From positions 1,674,001-1,738,000 of the forward strand of contig NZ_CP020373.1 in NCBI RefSeq assembly GCF_003957745.1: a DNA stretch of 64,000 nt, in the 5' to 3' direction. The stretch comes from Shewanella khirikhana (GTDB lineage: Bacteria > Pseudomonadota > Gammaproteobacteria > Enterobacterales > Shewanellaceae). Positions 42,174 through 51,319 of this stretch are shown one piece after another. The translations under genes were made by a program, and so were the position numbers. Position 1 is the first letter of the stretch. Each line of letters opens with the position of its first letter. The notes under the pieces are model-generated. The model made no database searches and was not told the DNA's origin. It worked only from the letters and a program-made list of their open reading frames with translations.

Positions 42174-42191
42174 TCCGTGACCTATGATTTA

Positions 42192-42210
42192 TTTAAAACA
42201 CTCGTTTAAA
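42192..42210. promoter_or_regulatory. Candidate PsrA operator
   Basis: TTTAAAACACTCGTTTAAA contains AAAC-N4-GTTT, the core of the PsrA motif in Pseudomonas, 18 bases upstream of psrA. Its position suggests autoregulation of psrA-fadE. Confidence 0.5.
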
Positions 42211-42351
42211 TTAATCACAGGTAAACGGCTTGTCAAACGAAATATGAACAGGTGTTTGCATTTTCAAAGTCCAATTCCACCGCGCCAATGGTAATTTGCC
42301 GGCGCTCTCGTTAGACTTTTGTCGATTGATAATAACAAGGAAGCAACGAAA

Positions 42352-44247
42352 ATGATGCACACCAAGCTGCGCCCCGCCAAATTGGCGCTCGGCATTGCCT
42401 TGGCGCTCAGTTTGAGCGCCTGCCAGGAAGACGCCAAAACCACCCATACCAAGGCTGCTGAAACCAAGGCTACTGAAACCAAAGCTGCCGTAGCCGCTCC
42501 AGCTGCTTCTGCGCAGGTAACGGCCGCTGACGCCATTGCCTTTATTACCGAGGCAGAGGCTGAACTTGCCGCGCTGTCACTCGAAGCCAACCGTGCCGAG
42601 TGGATTTACAGCAACTTTATTACCGAAGATACCGCCTCACTGTCGGCCGCTGTGAACGAGAAAGTCACTGCCACGTCGGTGCGGCTGGCCACCGAGGCGG
42701 CAAAATTCGCCAACGTGGAGCTTGATGCGGTCAACGCCCGTAAGCTGAATATGCTCAGAAGCGCCATAGTGCTGCCCTCGCCTATGGAACCGGCCAAAAA
42801 CGCAGAGCTTGCCGGGATTGTCGCTGAGCTCAATGGTCTGTACGGCAAAGGCAAATACTGTCTGTCGGACGGCCGCTGCCTGACCCAGCCTGAGCTGTCG
42901 GCGCTGATGGCTGAATCCCGCGATCCGGCGCTGCTTAAAGAAATTTGGGCAGGCTGGCGCGACATTGCCAAACCCATGCGGCCTTTGTTTGAACGTGAAG
43001 TGGTGCTTGCCAACGAAGGCGCCAGGGATTTGGGTTATGCCAACCTGTCTGAGCTGTGGCGCAGCCAGTACGATATGGCACCCGATGCCTTCTCCGGTGA
43101 GCTTGACCGCCTCTGGGGTCAGGTTAAACCCCTGTATGACTCGCTGCACTGTTACGTTCGCGGTGAGCTGAACGAGCAGTACGGCGATGAGGTGGTTCCG
43201 AAAACCGGACCCATTCCAGCCCACGTGCTGGGTAACATGTGGGCCCAGCAATGGGGCACAGTTTACCCGTTGGTGGCGCCAAAAGATGCCGACCCAGGTT
43301 ACGATGTGACTGAACTGCTTGCGGCTAAAGGCTACGATGAGCACAAGATGGTGGAGCAGGCTGAGAGCTTCTTTACTTCCCTTGGGTTTGACAAATTGCC
43401 CGACACCTTCTGGAGCCGCTCACTGTTTGTGCAGCCCAAAGACCGCGACGTAGTTTGCCACGCCTCGGCCTGGGATCTGGATAACGAAGATGATATCCGC
43501 ATCAAGATGTGTATCCAGAAAACCGCTGAAGACTTTACCGTTATTCACCATGAACTTGGCCATAACTTCTATCAGCGCGCCTATAAAAATCAGCCGTTTA
43601 TCTTTAAGAACAGCGCCAACGATGGTTTCCATGAAGCCATTGGCGACACCATAGCCCTGTCTATCACGCCCAAGTATTTGCAGCAGATTGGTCTGCTTGA
43701 ACAGGTGCCTGATGCTTCCAAAGACATAGGTTTGCTGCTCAGACAAGCGCTGGATAAAGTGGCCTTCCTGCCCTTTGGCCTGATGATTGACCAGTGGCGC
43801 TGGAAAGTATTCAACGGTGAAATCACGCCACAAAACTACAACCAGGCCTGGTGGGATCTGCGTCTTAAATATCAGGGCGTGATGGCGCCGGTTGAACGCA
43901 CTGAAGCTGATTTCGATCCGGGTGCCAAGTACCACGTACCGGGCAATGTGCCTTACACCCGTTACTTCCTGGCGCATATTCTGCAGTTCCAGTTCCACCG
44001 TTCGCTGTGTGATATCGCCGGCGACAAGGGCCCGGTTCACCGCTGCTCCATTTACGGCAACCAGGACGCCGGGGCCAAGCTGGATCAGATGCTGCAAATG
44101 GGTGCCAGCAAGCCATGGCCGGAAGCCCTTGCAGTGGTTACCGGCAGCAAGGACATGGATGCCAGCGCCGTGCTGGATTACTTTGCGCCGCTGAAAACCT
44201 GGCTCGATAATGAAAACACCGACGCCGGCCGTACCTGCGGCTGGTAA
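42352..44247 (+). CDS. M2-family peptidyl-dipeptidase, lipoprotein
   Basis: This 631-residue protein is a zinc metallopeptidase of the angiotensin-converting-enzyme (M2) family, which removes C-terminal dipeptides. It has a lipoprotein signal (GIALALSLSAC) and a Lys/Thr/Ala-rich linker (about residues 25-50). The zinc site is H400-E401-L402-G403-H404 with a downstream Glu in GFHEAIGD. Other family marks are LWRSQYDM, GHNFYQRAYKNQP and RYFLAHILQFQF. The ATG at 42352 is followed by a second ATG; GGAA lies upstream. The mature enzyme would sit on the periplasmic side of a membrane. Confidence 0.93.
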   Translation: MMHTKLRPAKLALGIALALSLSACQEDAKTTHTKAAETKATETKAAVAAPAASAQVTAADAIAFITEAEAELAALSLEANRAEWIYSNFITEDTASLSAAVNEKVTATSVRLATEAAKFANVELDAVNARKLNMLRSAIVLPSPMEPAKNAELAGIVAELNGLYGKGKYCLSDGRCLTQPELSALMAESRDPALLKEIWAGWRDIAKPMRPLFEREVVLANEGARDLGYANLSELWRSQYDMAPDAFSGELDRLWGQVKPLYDSLHCYVRGELNEQYGDEVVPKTGPIPAHVLGNMWAQQWGTVYPLVAPKDADPGYDVTELLAAKGYDEHKMVEQAESFFTSLGFDKLPDTFWSRSLFVQPKDRDVVCHASAWDLDNEDDIRIKMCIQKTAEDFTVIHHELGHNFYQRAYKNQPFIFKNSANDGFHEAIGDTIALSITPKYLQQIGLLEQVPDASKDIGLLLRQALDKVAFLPFGLMIDQWRWKVFNGEITPQNYNQAWWDLRLKYQGVMAPVERTEADFDPGAKYHVPGNVPYTRYFLAHILQFQFHRSLCDIAGDKGPVHRCSIYGNQDAGAKLDQMLQMGASKPWPEALAVVTGSKDMDASAVLDYFAPLKTWLDNENTDAGRTCGW

Positions 44248-44265
44248 GGTAAATCACTGAAATGC

Positions 44266-44292
44266 AAAAGCCCGGCGAGTCCGGGCTTTTTT
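44266..44292 (+). terminator. Intrinsic terminator of the M2 peptidase gene
   Basis: AAAAGCCCGG, loop CGAGT, CCGGGCTTTTTT, 18 bases after the stop. Confidence 0.9.
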
Positions 44293-44481
44293 ATGCTTTT
44301 TTGTATGCTTATTTGTATGTGTTGCTGACGTGATTTTTCACCAACACATCTCAGCACTTGCTCTTTTGCGGCGAGTGCCAAAACACATCTGTATCGGTAA
44401 ATATAAATCCCATTCGCCCTTCAAGGGATTTAACAGCAACCCGGCACGGCAATCCACCTAAATGACGCCATGATTGAGGTT

Positions 44482-45069
44482 TTAGCGTCTGGCGCCTTTT
44501 CGGTGAGTTTCTCTGTCGTGAATTTTTTTCGCCTCAGACTTTCTCAGCATCACATAAAAGGCGCCGCTGCCGCCTTCTTCCCGCGTGGCGCTGTGAAACG
44601 CCTGCACCTCGGGGAGCTGCTTAAGCCAAGTGTTGAGTGCAGACTTTATCAGTGCGACCAGCGCGCCGCTGCCGCCGCCCTTACCGGAAATCAGCAGCAG
44701 ATTCCGCTCGCCGCGATACATGGCGGCGTCTATCAGCTCGAGCAGCCTTGCCCGCGCATCAGCGAGCTTTAGGCCTCGAAAGTCTTCACGGGTTTTCGCC
44801 TCATAGCGCCCAAGACGCAGCTGCTTTAATACTGCGTCCTGCACCCCTTCACGGGCAAACTCGAGCACATCGTCTGCGCGGCACGGCTCAAGCTCAGCCG
44901 GATTTATGGATAATGACTCCAGCCTTTCATCGGTATCAGCGTTGGCACGCCTTAGCCTGGCGGTTTCATCATCGGTAGCTGAGACACCGAAATGCAACTT
45001 ATCGTCGGTTTTCAGCGGCCTGACATCCGCCATTTCAGCAAAGAACAAATTCAGGTCTTCACACTGCAC
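44482..45069 (-). CDS. smrA: Smr-domain endonuclease SmrA
   Basis: SmrA (YdaL in E. coli) is a small MutS2-related nuclease of unclear role. The 195-residue protein has an N-terminal extension opening MQCEDLNLFFAEMADVRPLK, like E. coli SmrA, then a C-terminal Smr domain with LLISGKGGGSGALVALIKSAL and the FHSATREEGGSGAFYVMLRK end. The HGK motif of many Smr proteins is SGK here. The Leu-Arg-x-Gly-Arg segment before the domain is preserved. It is transcribed alone. Confidence 0.9.
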   Translation of the reverse strand: MQCEDLNLFFAEMADVRPLKTDDKLHFGVSATDDETARLRRANADTDERLESLSINPAELEPCRADDVLEFAREGVQDAVLKQLRLGRYEAKTREDFRGLKLADARARLLELIDAAMYRGERNLLLISGKGGGSGALVALIKSALNTWLKQLPEVQAFHSATREEGGSGAFYVMLRKSEAKKIHDRETHRKGARR

Positions 45070-45179
45070 GCTGCTGCCTCCTGTTTGGGAAGTAACACAC
45101 TTTGTAAAGATATGCCGCTTGGGTTACGGCCACTCATACATTATATTTGCCCCATAATAGCGCTAAACAAGTAACACAG

Positions 45180-45743
45180 ATGAGAATTTTTCCGATATTG
45201 GCAGGCCTTTTGTTATCGTTTGCTGCTTTGGCAAGCAGCACGGCGCAGCAAAGTGACGACCTGGCAATCAATCACACCTACCAGGTGTCTGCCGAAGCTT
45301 TTGATAAGCTGAACGTTGCACTCATTGCCGAAATCTATGCCGACAACGCCTGTTATATCCCGGAGCGGCACGATAAAGAAATTGTCCGTGGCCGGGATTC
45401 GATAGTGGCGCTTTACGATAAGTTTTTCGGCAAAATTCGTAAAAAGAACGCCAGAATTGAAGTGGATTTCCGGGTTATCGACCGCAGCCGCAGCGGTGAT
45501 TCGGTCACAGACGTCGGTTATTACCTGATCCGTTTTCACCCGGCGGCCGATACCGGCGAGCCTGTGAGCGAATACGCCGGTAAGTTTGTTACCGTGGCCA
45601 AAAAGCAAACCAATGGCAAATGGTTGCTGACACTGGACTCCAGTAATCGCGCAGAACCCAGGTTCTACTACTCGGCCAAACCCGTTGGCGAGCTCTACTA
45701 CGGTTTACGCTTTGATGAACCGGTAAAGCAGGATATGCCCTGA
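45180..45743 (+). CDS. Exported NTF2-like (SnoaL/DUF4440-type) protein
   Basis: The 187-residue product has a signal peptide (MRIFPILAGLLLSFAALASS) and an NTF2-like cone fold. Family-like features are the helix FDKLNVALIAEIYADNACYIPE, GRDSIVALYDKFF and the beta sheet ending GKWLLTLDSSNRA. Proteins of this fold may be enzymes or binding proteins; function is unknown. I chose ATG 45180 because the signal peptide starts there; a start at 45147 would add an unlikely polar tail. Confidence 0.75.
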   Translation: MRIFPILAGLLLSFAALASSTAQQSDDLAINHTYQVSAEAFDKLNVALIAEIYADNACYIPERHDKEIVRGRDSIVALYDKFFGKIRKKNARIEVDFRVIDRSRSGDSVTDVGYYLIRFHPAADTGEPVSEYAGKFVTVAKKQTNGKWLLTLDSSNRAEPRFYYSAKPVGELYYGLRFDEPVKQDMP

Positions 45744-45771
45744 CCGTTTGCCTTTTGGGTTCCTCTTAAAG

Positions 45772-45800
45772 CGGCAGTCCCTCATCGGATTGCCGTTTTT
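45772..45800 (+). terminator. Intrinsic terminator of the NTF2-like gene
   Basis: CGGCAGTCC, loop, GGATTGCCG, with one G-U pair, then TTTTT, about 30 bases after the stop. Confidence 0.75.
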
Positions 45801-45885
45801 GTATTTAATCACTGCAAACCAGGCTTGAATTAAACCCTGTTCCGGGGCCAAAATCGGCCAACATTTCTGTTCTCAGGATAAACCC

Positions 45886-46341
45886 ATGGATATTCAGGCC
45901 TGCCCCTGCGGCGCCGGGCAATATGACACTTGCTGCAAGCCATATCATGAAGGCGCATTGCCATCTCATCCAGAAGCCCTGATGCGTTCACGTTACAGCG
46001 CTTTTGTGCTGGGGCTGTGGCAATACCTGATAGATACCCATCACCCGGATTATTTAAATGGCCTGACCGCAGAGTTGCTGGCAAATGGCCCCCACACCAA
46101 TTGGGCTTCATTACAGGTACACGAATCTTCAATGGATGGCGCTGATGGCATGGTGCATTTCAGTGCCTGGTATAAAGAGGGACGGGTGCTCGACGCCATT
46201 TGTGAACGGTCATCATTTGTACAGCAGGGTGGCCGCTGGTATTACACCGAGGGAGAGCAGTTTCGAGCGAAGCTTCCCGGCCGCAACGATCCCTGCATTT
46301 GCGCCAGCGGCAAGAAATTCAAGCAGTGTTGCGGCAAGTGA
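45886..46341 (+). CDS. YchJ-family SEC-C motif protein
   Basis: The 151-residue protein begins with a zinc-binding SEC-C motif (CPCGAGQYDTCC) and ends with a second one (DPCICASGKKFKQCCGK). The middle is an NTF2-like domain with EALMRSRYSAFVLG, as in the YchJ/UPF0225 family. E. coli YchJ has a comparable arrangement. The function is not established. It follows a spacer with a terminator and is transcribed alone. Confidence 0.9.
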   Translation: MDIQACPCGAGQYDTCCKPYHEGALPSHPEALMRSRYSAFVLGLWQYLIDTHHPDYLNGLTAELLANGPHTNWASLQVHESSMDGADGMVHFSAWYKEGRVLDAICERSSFVQQGGRWYYTEGEQFRAKLPGRNDPCICASGKKFKQCCGK

Positions 46342-46353
46342 ATCGGACAAAAG

Positions 46354-46385
46354 AAAAAGCCAGGCAATTCAGCCTGGCTTTTTTA
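46354..46385. terminator. Bidirectional intrinsic terminator
   Basis: AAAAAGCCAGGC, loop, GCCTGGCTTTTTT between converging genes. Confidence 0.9.
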
Positions 46386-46403
46386 CTAAGCGTGAATCAT
46401 GCA

Positions 46404-48581
46404 TCAGTGAACCAGTTGCGGTTTTAAAGTGCCAATAAAGCGCGCAAACTCGGCCTCTCGCAGCGCCGGGCTGTAAAGGAAGCCCTGGGCCTGATGGCAC
46501 AGATTGGCCGCCAGAAACGCTTCCTGCTCGGGCGTTTCCACCCCTTCTGCGGTCAGCGACAGGTTCAGCGCCTTGGCCATGGCGATAATGGCGCTGACAA
46601 TCTCGCGGCTCTCGCGGCTGATGGTGAGATCGGAAATAAATGAACGGTCGATTTTAATTTTGCTGATCGGGAACTGCTTAAGATAGCGCATCGAACTGTA
46701 GCCGGTGCCAAAGTCATCAATCGCCAGCCCCACACCCAGCTCGGCCAGCTCCTGACACAGGTTGGTGGCATAGCGAATATCTTCCATCAGCTCGGTTTCG
46801 GTGATTTCCAAAATCAGCGTTTTGGGCTTTAACCGATAGCGGGTCAGCAATTGCCATACCTGCTCGTACAGATTGCCTGAGAAAAACTGCCTGGCCGACA
46901 CATTCACATGCATCGAGATATCGATATTGTGGTGCTGCCACAGATTGAGCTGACGACAGGCCGCTTCCAGCACCCAGCTGCCAATGGCTGTAATAAGTCC
47001 GGACTGCTCGGCGATGTCGATAAAGGCGCCCGGATACAGCACGCCTTTTTTGGGATGATGCCAGCGGATCAGCGCTTCGGCGCCGGTGTATTTTTCATTC
47101 TGTAAGTCACGAAGTGGCTGATAGTAAAGCTCAAACTGGCGACCACGAATGGCGGAATGCAGATCGCGCTCGATTTGGGCATCATCTTTAAAAGCGCTGA
47201 GCAAGGTGCTGTTAAACACCTGGATGGCGGTGCCCTGCTTCTTTTTGGCGTATTGCAGTGCAATATCGGCGCAGGTCAGCGGCGCTACCAGATTGCTTAC
47301 CGACGCAATGTCGACAATGGCCAGCGCCGGTTTGGGGTCGACCTGCTCGCGGCCAATTTGCACCGACATGGCCAGATGCTGATAGAGTCTATTGCTGATG
47401 AAATCCACTTCACTGCTGTGCTTTTCGCCAAGCAGCAAAATCGCGAACTCGTCGCTGCCCACCCGGGCGATTTCGGTGGCTTTATTGATGTCGGAGAAAT
47501 GCCGCAAGCGGCGGGCCATCTCGATAAGCAGCGCATCGCCCTGCTCGTGTCCGTAGGTATCGTTAAAGCGTTTAAAGCCAACAAGGTCGATAAGCAGCAG
47601 TTGCCCCTGCTGGGTACGCTCAAGCACCCGATTGAAATGCAGCCGGTTATAAAGCCCGGTCAGATTACAGCGCCAGGCGAGGCGCTCCAGCTCCTGCTGA
47701 TAACAATGCTGCTCGGTGCTGTCTTCACAGGTCACCAGTACATAGTAGTTACCGCGCTCGGTAACAAACTGACTTGCATGGTATTTAAGCCAGTAATCAC
47801 TGCCATCATAGCGCTTGAGTTGGATCTCTCCCTGAGCACTGAGGCCGCGGAAAATTTTGCCAAGCACCTCTTCACCCAGCCTGGGGTGCTGCTTGAAGAA
47901 ATCCAGTTGCCTCAGTGAGCGGCCAATGACTTTCTCCCGTGGCACACCCGTGATTTGCCCATGGGCACGGTTAACGTATTCCACGGTTTCGGTGTGCAGG
48001 TTTATCAGCATGCACACCTGCTCAGACTGCTCCACAGCGCTTTTGAACAGCGACAGCTTTTCTTCTCTGTCGTAAGTGTTGCGGGTAGCAAGGGCCAGAG
48101 CCAACTGATCGGCCACCTGATTGGCAACATGAATTTCACTGTCGGTCCAGTTGCCGGTTTCACTGCGCTCAAGACACAGTACCCCTTCCAGGTGGCCGTT
48201 GATACGAATAGCCACCTCGAGGCTGGAATACACTCCGGCAGGCAGATAATAGCTGTCTTTAAGTTCAGTCAGGCGGGGATCGCACGCGGTGTCAGCGGCA
48301 TCAATCTGGCGGCGGCTGCCAAGCTCTTCAAGGTAGAAAGGACAATCTGAGATTTGTGACGGCCGCTGCACGGCCGCGCCGAGGGCTGCATTGCCGAAAT
48401 GTGCCACCCGATATTGGCTGGAGAGTTCGGCATCGAATGCCCAGACGCAGGCACTGGACAAACTGAGCGATTGGCACAGCAGTTCTGTGGCCAGCTCAGC
48501 CGTTTTGCCAAAGTCTCCCTGCTGTTTTGCAGCAGAGAGCACAATTTGTTCGACCAAAAGTTGATGTTTACGCCGTTTCAC
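46404..48581 (-). CDS. GAF-PAS-GGDEF-EAL signalling protein
   Basis: The 725-residue cytoplasmic protein combines a GAF-type sensor (about residues 10-165), a PAS domain (about 178-300), a GGDEF domain with the signature G375-S-D-E-F379, and an EAL domain with E502-A-L504 and conserved IDDFGTGYSSMRYLKQFPISKIKID. The GGDEF motif has Ser at the second position, which may weaken cyclase activity, whereas EAL ligands appear intact, so phosphodiesterase activity is more likely. I chose GTG 48581, with AGGGA five bases upstream; a longer ATG start at 48629 lacks one. No partner gene is adjacent. Confidence 0.92.
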   Translation of the reverse strand: MKRRKHQLLVEQIVLSAAKQQGDFGKTAELATELLCQSLSLSSACVWAFDAELSSQYRVAHFGNAALGAAVQRPSQISDCPFYLEELGSRRQIDAADTACDPRLTELKDSYYLPAGVYSSLEVAIRINGHLEGVLCLERSETGNWTDSEIHVANQVADQLALALATRNTYDREEKLSLFKSAVEQSEQVCMLINLHTETVEYVNRAHGQITGVPREKVIGRSLRQLDFFKQHPRLGEEVLGKIFRGLSAQGEIQLKRYDGSDYWLKYHASQFVTERGNYYVLVTCEDSTEQHCYQQELERLAWRCNLTGLYNRLHFNRVLERTQQGQLLLIDLVGFKRFNDTYGHEQGDALLIEMARRLRHFSDINKATEIARVGSDEFAILLLGEKHSSEVDFISNRLYQHLAMSVQIGREQVDPKPALAIVDIASVSNLVAPLTCADIALQYAKKKQGTAIQVFNSTLLSAFKDDAQIERDLHSAIRGRQFELYYQPLRDLQNEKYTGAEALIRWHHPKKGVLYPGAFIDIAEQSGLITAIGSWVLEAACRQLNLWQHHNIDISMHVNVSARQFFSGNLYEQVWQLLTRYRLKPKTLILEITETELMEDIRYATNLCQELAELGVGLAIDDFGTGYSSMRYLKQFPISKIKIDRSFISDLTISRESREIVSAIIAMAKALNLSLTAEGVETPEQEAFLAANLCHQAQGFLYSPALREAEFARFIGTLKPQLVH

Positions 48582-48715
48582 GCATGTCCCTAAATCCCAG
48601 GGTATGGGATAACTGCAGTGGCAAGCCACCGGGTATTTTTATTCTTATATTTTATGAAGTTCGAATGTACATCAGCTTGGTTTTAGGGGGCAATATACAG
48701 TTTATGTAAATTTTT

Positions 48716-49003
48716 TCAGATCCCCTGCTCCAACTGAAAAATCATCTTCTCGGCCGCCACATCAAAGTTGAGTTTAAGCACAACCCCATCGACGGTTTCT
48801 GCAATCTCATAATGCACCTCGCTAAAGCGTGCCACCGCCTTCTCCTGCAGCGCTCTGGCCTGCTCAAAGGCATCATCGCCGCCAAATGTCAGCAGCAGCT
48901 CGGTATCTTCTTCACCTATTACCGCGCCGATATCAACAAAGCTGCCGCAGTCGGTGCAGGTATCGTTAACCTGATGGCTCTGATTGTCTTTAATGGCTTT
49001 CAT
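48716..49003 (-). CDS. YfcZ/YiiS-family (DUF406) protein
   Basis: The 95-residue acidic protein has the start MKAIKDNQSHQVNDTCTDCGSFVDIGAVIG and the end VVLKLNFDVAAEKMIFQLEQ typical of the YfcZ/YiiS group, whose function is unknown. The two cysteines (CTDC) are characteristic of the family. I chose ATG 49003 because AAGGAG is seven bases upstream; ATG 49009 is too close to that site. Confidence 0.88.
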   Translation of the reverse strand: MKAIKDNQSHQVNDTCTDCGSFVDIGAVIGEEDTELLLTFGGDDAFEQARALQEKAVARFSEVHYEIAETVDGVVLKLNFDVAAEKMIFQLEQGI

Positions 49004-49071
49004 CTGCATGCTCCTTACTTTTGAGAAACCTCAAGTATAGAGCAGTTTATTGGCGCAAAACCTGCCCGGGG

Positions 49072-49557
49072 TCAAGCTCCTGCCATCATTTTGCCAAGGC
49101 TTCGCTGCGCCTCGAGCACATCATTAAAGTGCATCAGTGCCTCGGCCGGTGCCGGGGCCGCGCCATAAAAGCGGTGTCTGACATTGGCTTCACAATTATT
49201 GAGCGCAATCACCATATCGGCAGGCTGCTGACCACGAATAAGCACAGGTTCAGGCAGCAATGCCTGATTCAATCGAAACGCGGTATGACCAAAGGTTCTG
49301 AACACGCCGCTGTTGTCCATGCAATCTTCACTGCCAGGGGATGCAACCAGAGGCTGTTTGGGCGGTAATTCGAATCGTTTGCTCAGTGTTTGCTCAACCG
49401 ACTCATCGGCAGACAGGCAAAACTCTGCAAAATCACGGGCATCCTGGGACAACATTGCCAATATCAAGCCAAAGTCGCCCCGACGGCCGTCTTCAACGGC
49501 ACGGGCAAGGCGGTCACCTACTTGGCTTTCATTGACTAAATCAGCAGCAATCTGCAT
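49072..49557 (-). CDS. VC2046/SO_2500-family protein, unknown function
   Basis: The 161-residue protein is likely a member of the VC2046 family (hypothetical proteins of Vibrio and Shewanella), based on resemblance and on its place near queE/queC. It opens MQIAADLVNESQVGDRLARAVEDGRRGDFGL and contains ARDFAEFCLS and RHRFYGAAPAPAE. It has no membrane segment or signal. Its promoter region is shared with the tRNA-Tyr array to the right, on the opposite strand. Confidence 0.65.
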   Translation of the reverse strand: MQIAADLVNESQVGDRLARAVEDGRRGDFGLILAMLSQDARDFAEFCLSADESVEQTLSKRFELPPKQPLVASPGSEDCMDNSGVFRTFGHTAFRLNQALLPEPVLIRGQQPADMVIALNNCEANVRHRFYGAAPAPAEALMHFNDVLEAQRSLGKMMAGA

Positions 49558-49638
49558 AAAAAAACATCACAAAAACAGGTCGTTGTCATTTAATCGACCA
49601 ATCGGCGACTAACTTTAGCCTTTTTTGCAAAATTGGCC

Positions 49639-49667
49639 TTTACATGACAATCGATTCTGCTTACTAT
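49639..49667 (+). promoter_or_regulatory. Promoter of the tRNA-Tyr array
   Basis: TTTACA and TACTAT separated by 17 bases, followed by a GC-rich discriminator (GGCCGCCGC), the pattern of stringently controlled stable RNA promoters. Confidence 0.75.
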
Positions 49668-49682
49668 GGCCGCCGCTGATGA

Positions 49683-49767
49683 GGAGGGGTTCCCGAGTGG
49701 CCAAAGGGATCAGACTGTAAATCTGACGGCTCCGCCTTCGAAGGTTCGAATCCTTCTCCCTCCACCA
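49683..49767 (+). tRNA. tRNA-Tyr (GTA), copy 1
   Basis: 85 bases with a long variable arm, starting GGAGGGGTTCCCGAG, anticodon GTA in ACTGTAAAT, T-arm GGTTCGAATCC and encoded CCA end. Confidence 0.97.
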
Positions 49768-49804
49768 CTTCAGCAACGCAAAAAATGTAAAGCAAGAAAC
49801 TCGT

Positions 49805-49889
49805 GGAGGGGTTCCCGAGTGGCCAAAGGGATCAGACTGTAAATCTGACGGCTCCGCCTTCGAAGGTTCGAATCCTTCTCCCTCCACCA
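49805..49889 (+). tRNA. tRNA-Tyr (GTA), copy 2
   Basis: Identical in sequence to copy 1; separated from it by 37 bases. Confidence 0.97.
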
Positions 49890-49916
49890 CTTGTTTCTTT
49901 CACTTTACGCCATGAT

Positions 49917-50001
49917 GGAGGGGTTCCCGAGTGGCCAAAGGGATCAGACTGTAAATCTGACGGCTCCGCCTTCGAAGGTTCGAATCCTTCTCCCTCCACC
50001 A
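49917..50001 (+). tRNA. tRNA-Tyr (GTA), copy 3
   Basis: Identical in sequence to copies 1 and 2; separated from copy 2 by 27 bases. Confidence 0.97.
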
Positions 50002-50172
50002 TCTTCTCTGCCCTCGCGGGCAGCTGCTGTTGTAAATCAACACACTTTCTATATCTCGTCATACCAAACGCATTAATTTGTATCGGCCTGTATCTGCTTT
50101 GATGCTGACGCTGTGAAAACCTGCTGATTTTGCATATTATCCAAGCTCGTATCGCAAAACACAGGACTCCCC

Positions 50173-51243
50173 ATGAGCCTTCCCATTTGCACAAGCTGGG
50201 TTGCCAACGCCATCGGTAAAATTGAAGCCGACTTTCAGCGCAGCGCCGACACCCATCTGATTAAACTCGAACTACCGATGCTGGACGGCATCGACATCTA
50301 TTTAAAAGACGAAAGCACCCACCCGACCGGTAGCCTCAAACATCGTCTGGCCCGTTCACTGTTCCTGTATGCCCTTTGTAATGGCTGGATTAAAGAAGGC
50401 ACGGCGGTTATTGAGTCCTCATCCGGCAGCACTGCGGTGTCTGAGGCCTATTTTGCCCGTCTGCTCGGCCTGCCCTTTATTGCGGTGATGCCAAAGAGCA
50501 CCGCCAAACGCAAAATCGAACAGATTGAGTTTTACGGCGGCCGCTGCCACTTTGTTGAGCATTCCAGCGAGATCTACGCCGAGTCAGAGAAACTCGCCAA
50601 AGAGTTAAGCGGCCACTATATGGATCAGTTCACCTACGCCGAACGGGCCACCGACTGGCGCGGCAACAACAATATCGCCAATGCGATTTTTGGCCAGATG
50701 GAGCGCGAACCACACCCCATCCCCAGCTGGATTGTGATGAGCCCGGGCACCGGCGGCACTTCGGCCACCATTGGCCGCTATATCCGCTATCAGCGTCTTG
50801 CCACCAAATTGTTGGTGGTCGATCCGCAGCACTCGGTATTTTACGACTATTTCAAAAGCGGCGATGCCGCCATTACCTGTGAAAAAGGCAGCTGTATTGA
50901 AGGCATTGGCCGCCCCAGGGTGGAACCTTCCTTTATTCCGGGCGTGGTGGATGAGATGCTGAAAGTGCCGGATGTGGACTCCATCGCCACCATGTATTGG
51001 CTCGAATCGCTAATCGGCCGTAAAACCGGGCCCTCTACCGGCACCAATCTGTTTGGCGCGCTGAAACTGGCTTCCCAAATGAAGGCCCGCGGCGAAACCG
51101 GCAGCATAGTGACGCTTATCTGCGATCCGGGCGAGCGTTATCTCGACACCTACTACAACAGCGACTGGGTAAGCCTGCACATTGGCGATATCACCGCTGC
51201 CAGCGCGGCGCTTGCTGCCTTCAGTGAAAGTGGCAGGCTGTGA
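50173..51243 (+). CDS. PLP-dependent cysteine synthase-like enzyme (Cds1 type)
   Basis: The 356-residue protein is a fold type II PLP enzyme. The PLP lysine is in HPTGSLKHRLARSLFLYAL, followed by SSSGSTAVSEAYFARLLGLPF and a glycine-rich phosphate cup (MSPGTGGTSATIGRYI). The pattern resembles mycobacterial Cds1 L-cysteine desulfhydrase and distant CysK relatives more than biosynthetic CysK. Breakdown of cysteine to pyruvate, sulfide and ammonia is therefore a possible reaction, but not proven. AGGA precedes the ATG at 50173. It lies between the tRNA-Tyr array and queE. Confidence 0.8.
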   Translation: MSLPICTSWVANAIGKIEADFQRSADTHLIKLELPMLDGIDIYLKDESTHPTGSLKHRLARSLFLYALCNGWIKEGTAVIESSSGSTAVSEAYFARLLGLPFIAVMPKSTAKRKIEQIEFYGGRCHFVEHSSEIYAESEKLAKELSGHYMDQFTYAERATDWRGNNNIANAIFGQMEREPHPIPSWIVMSPGTGGTSATIGRYIRYQRLATKLLVVDPQHSVFYDYFKSGDAAITCEKGSCIEGIGRPRVEPSFIPGVVDEMLKVPDVDSIATMYWLESLIGRKTGPSTGTNLFGALKLASQMKARGETGSIVTLICDPGERYLDTYYNSDWVSLHIGDITAASAALAAFSESGRL

Positions 51244-51261
51244 GTGCCTGATGCCCTAACT

Positions 51262-51288
51262 AAAAAAGCTCCCTCGGGAGCTTTTTTA
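51262..51288. terminator. Bidirectional intrinsic terminator
   Basis: AAAAAAGCTCCC, loop, GGGAGCTTTTTT between the PLP enzyme gene (+) and queE (-), which converge. Confidence 0.88.
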
Positions 51289-51319
51289 TTGGCACGACTT
51301 AAATGAGTGAATTACCAAA

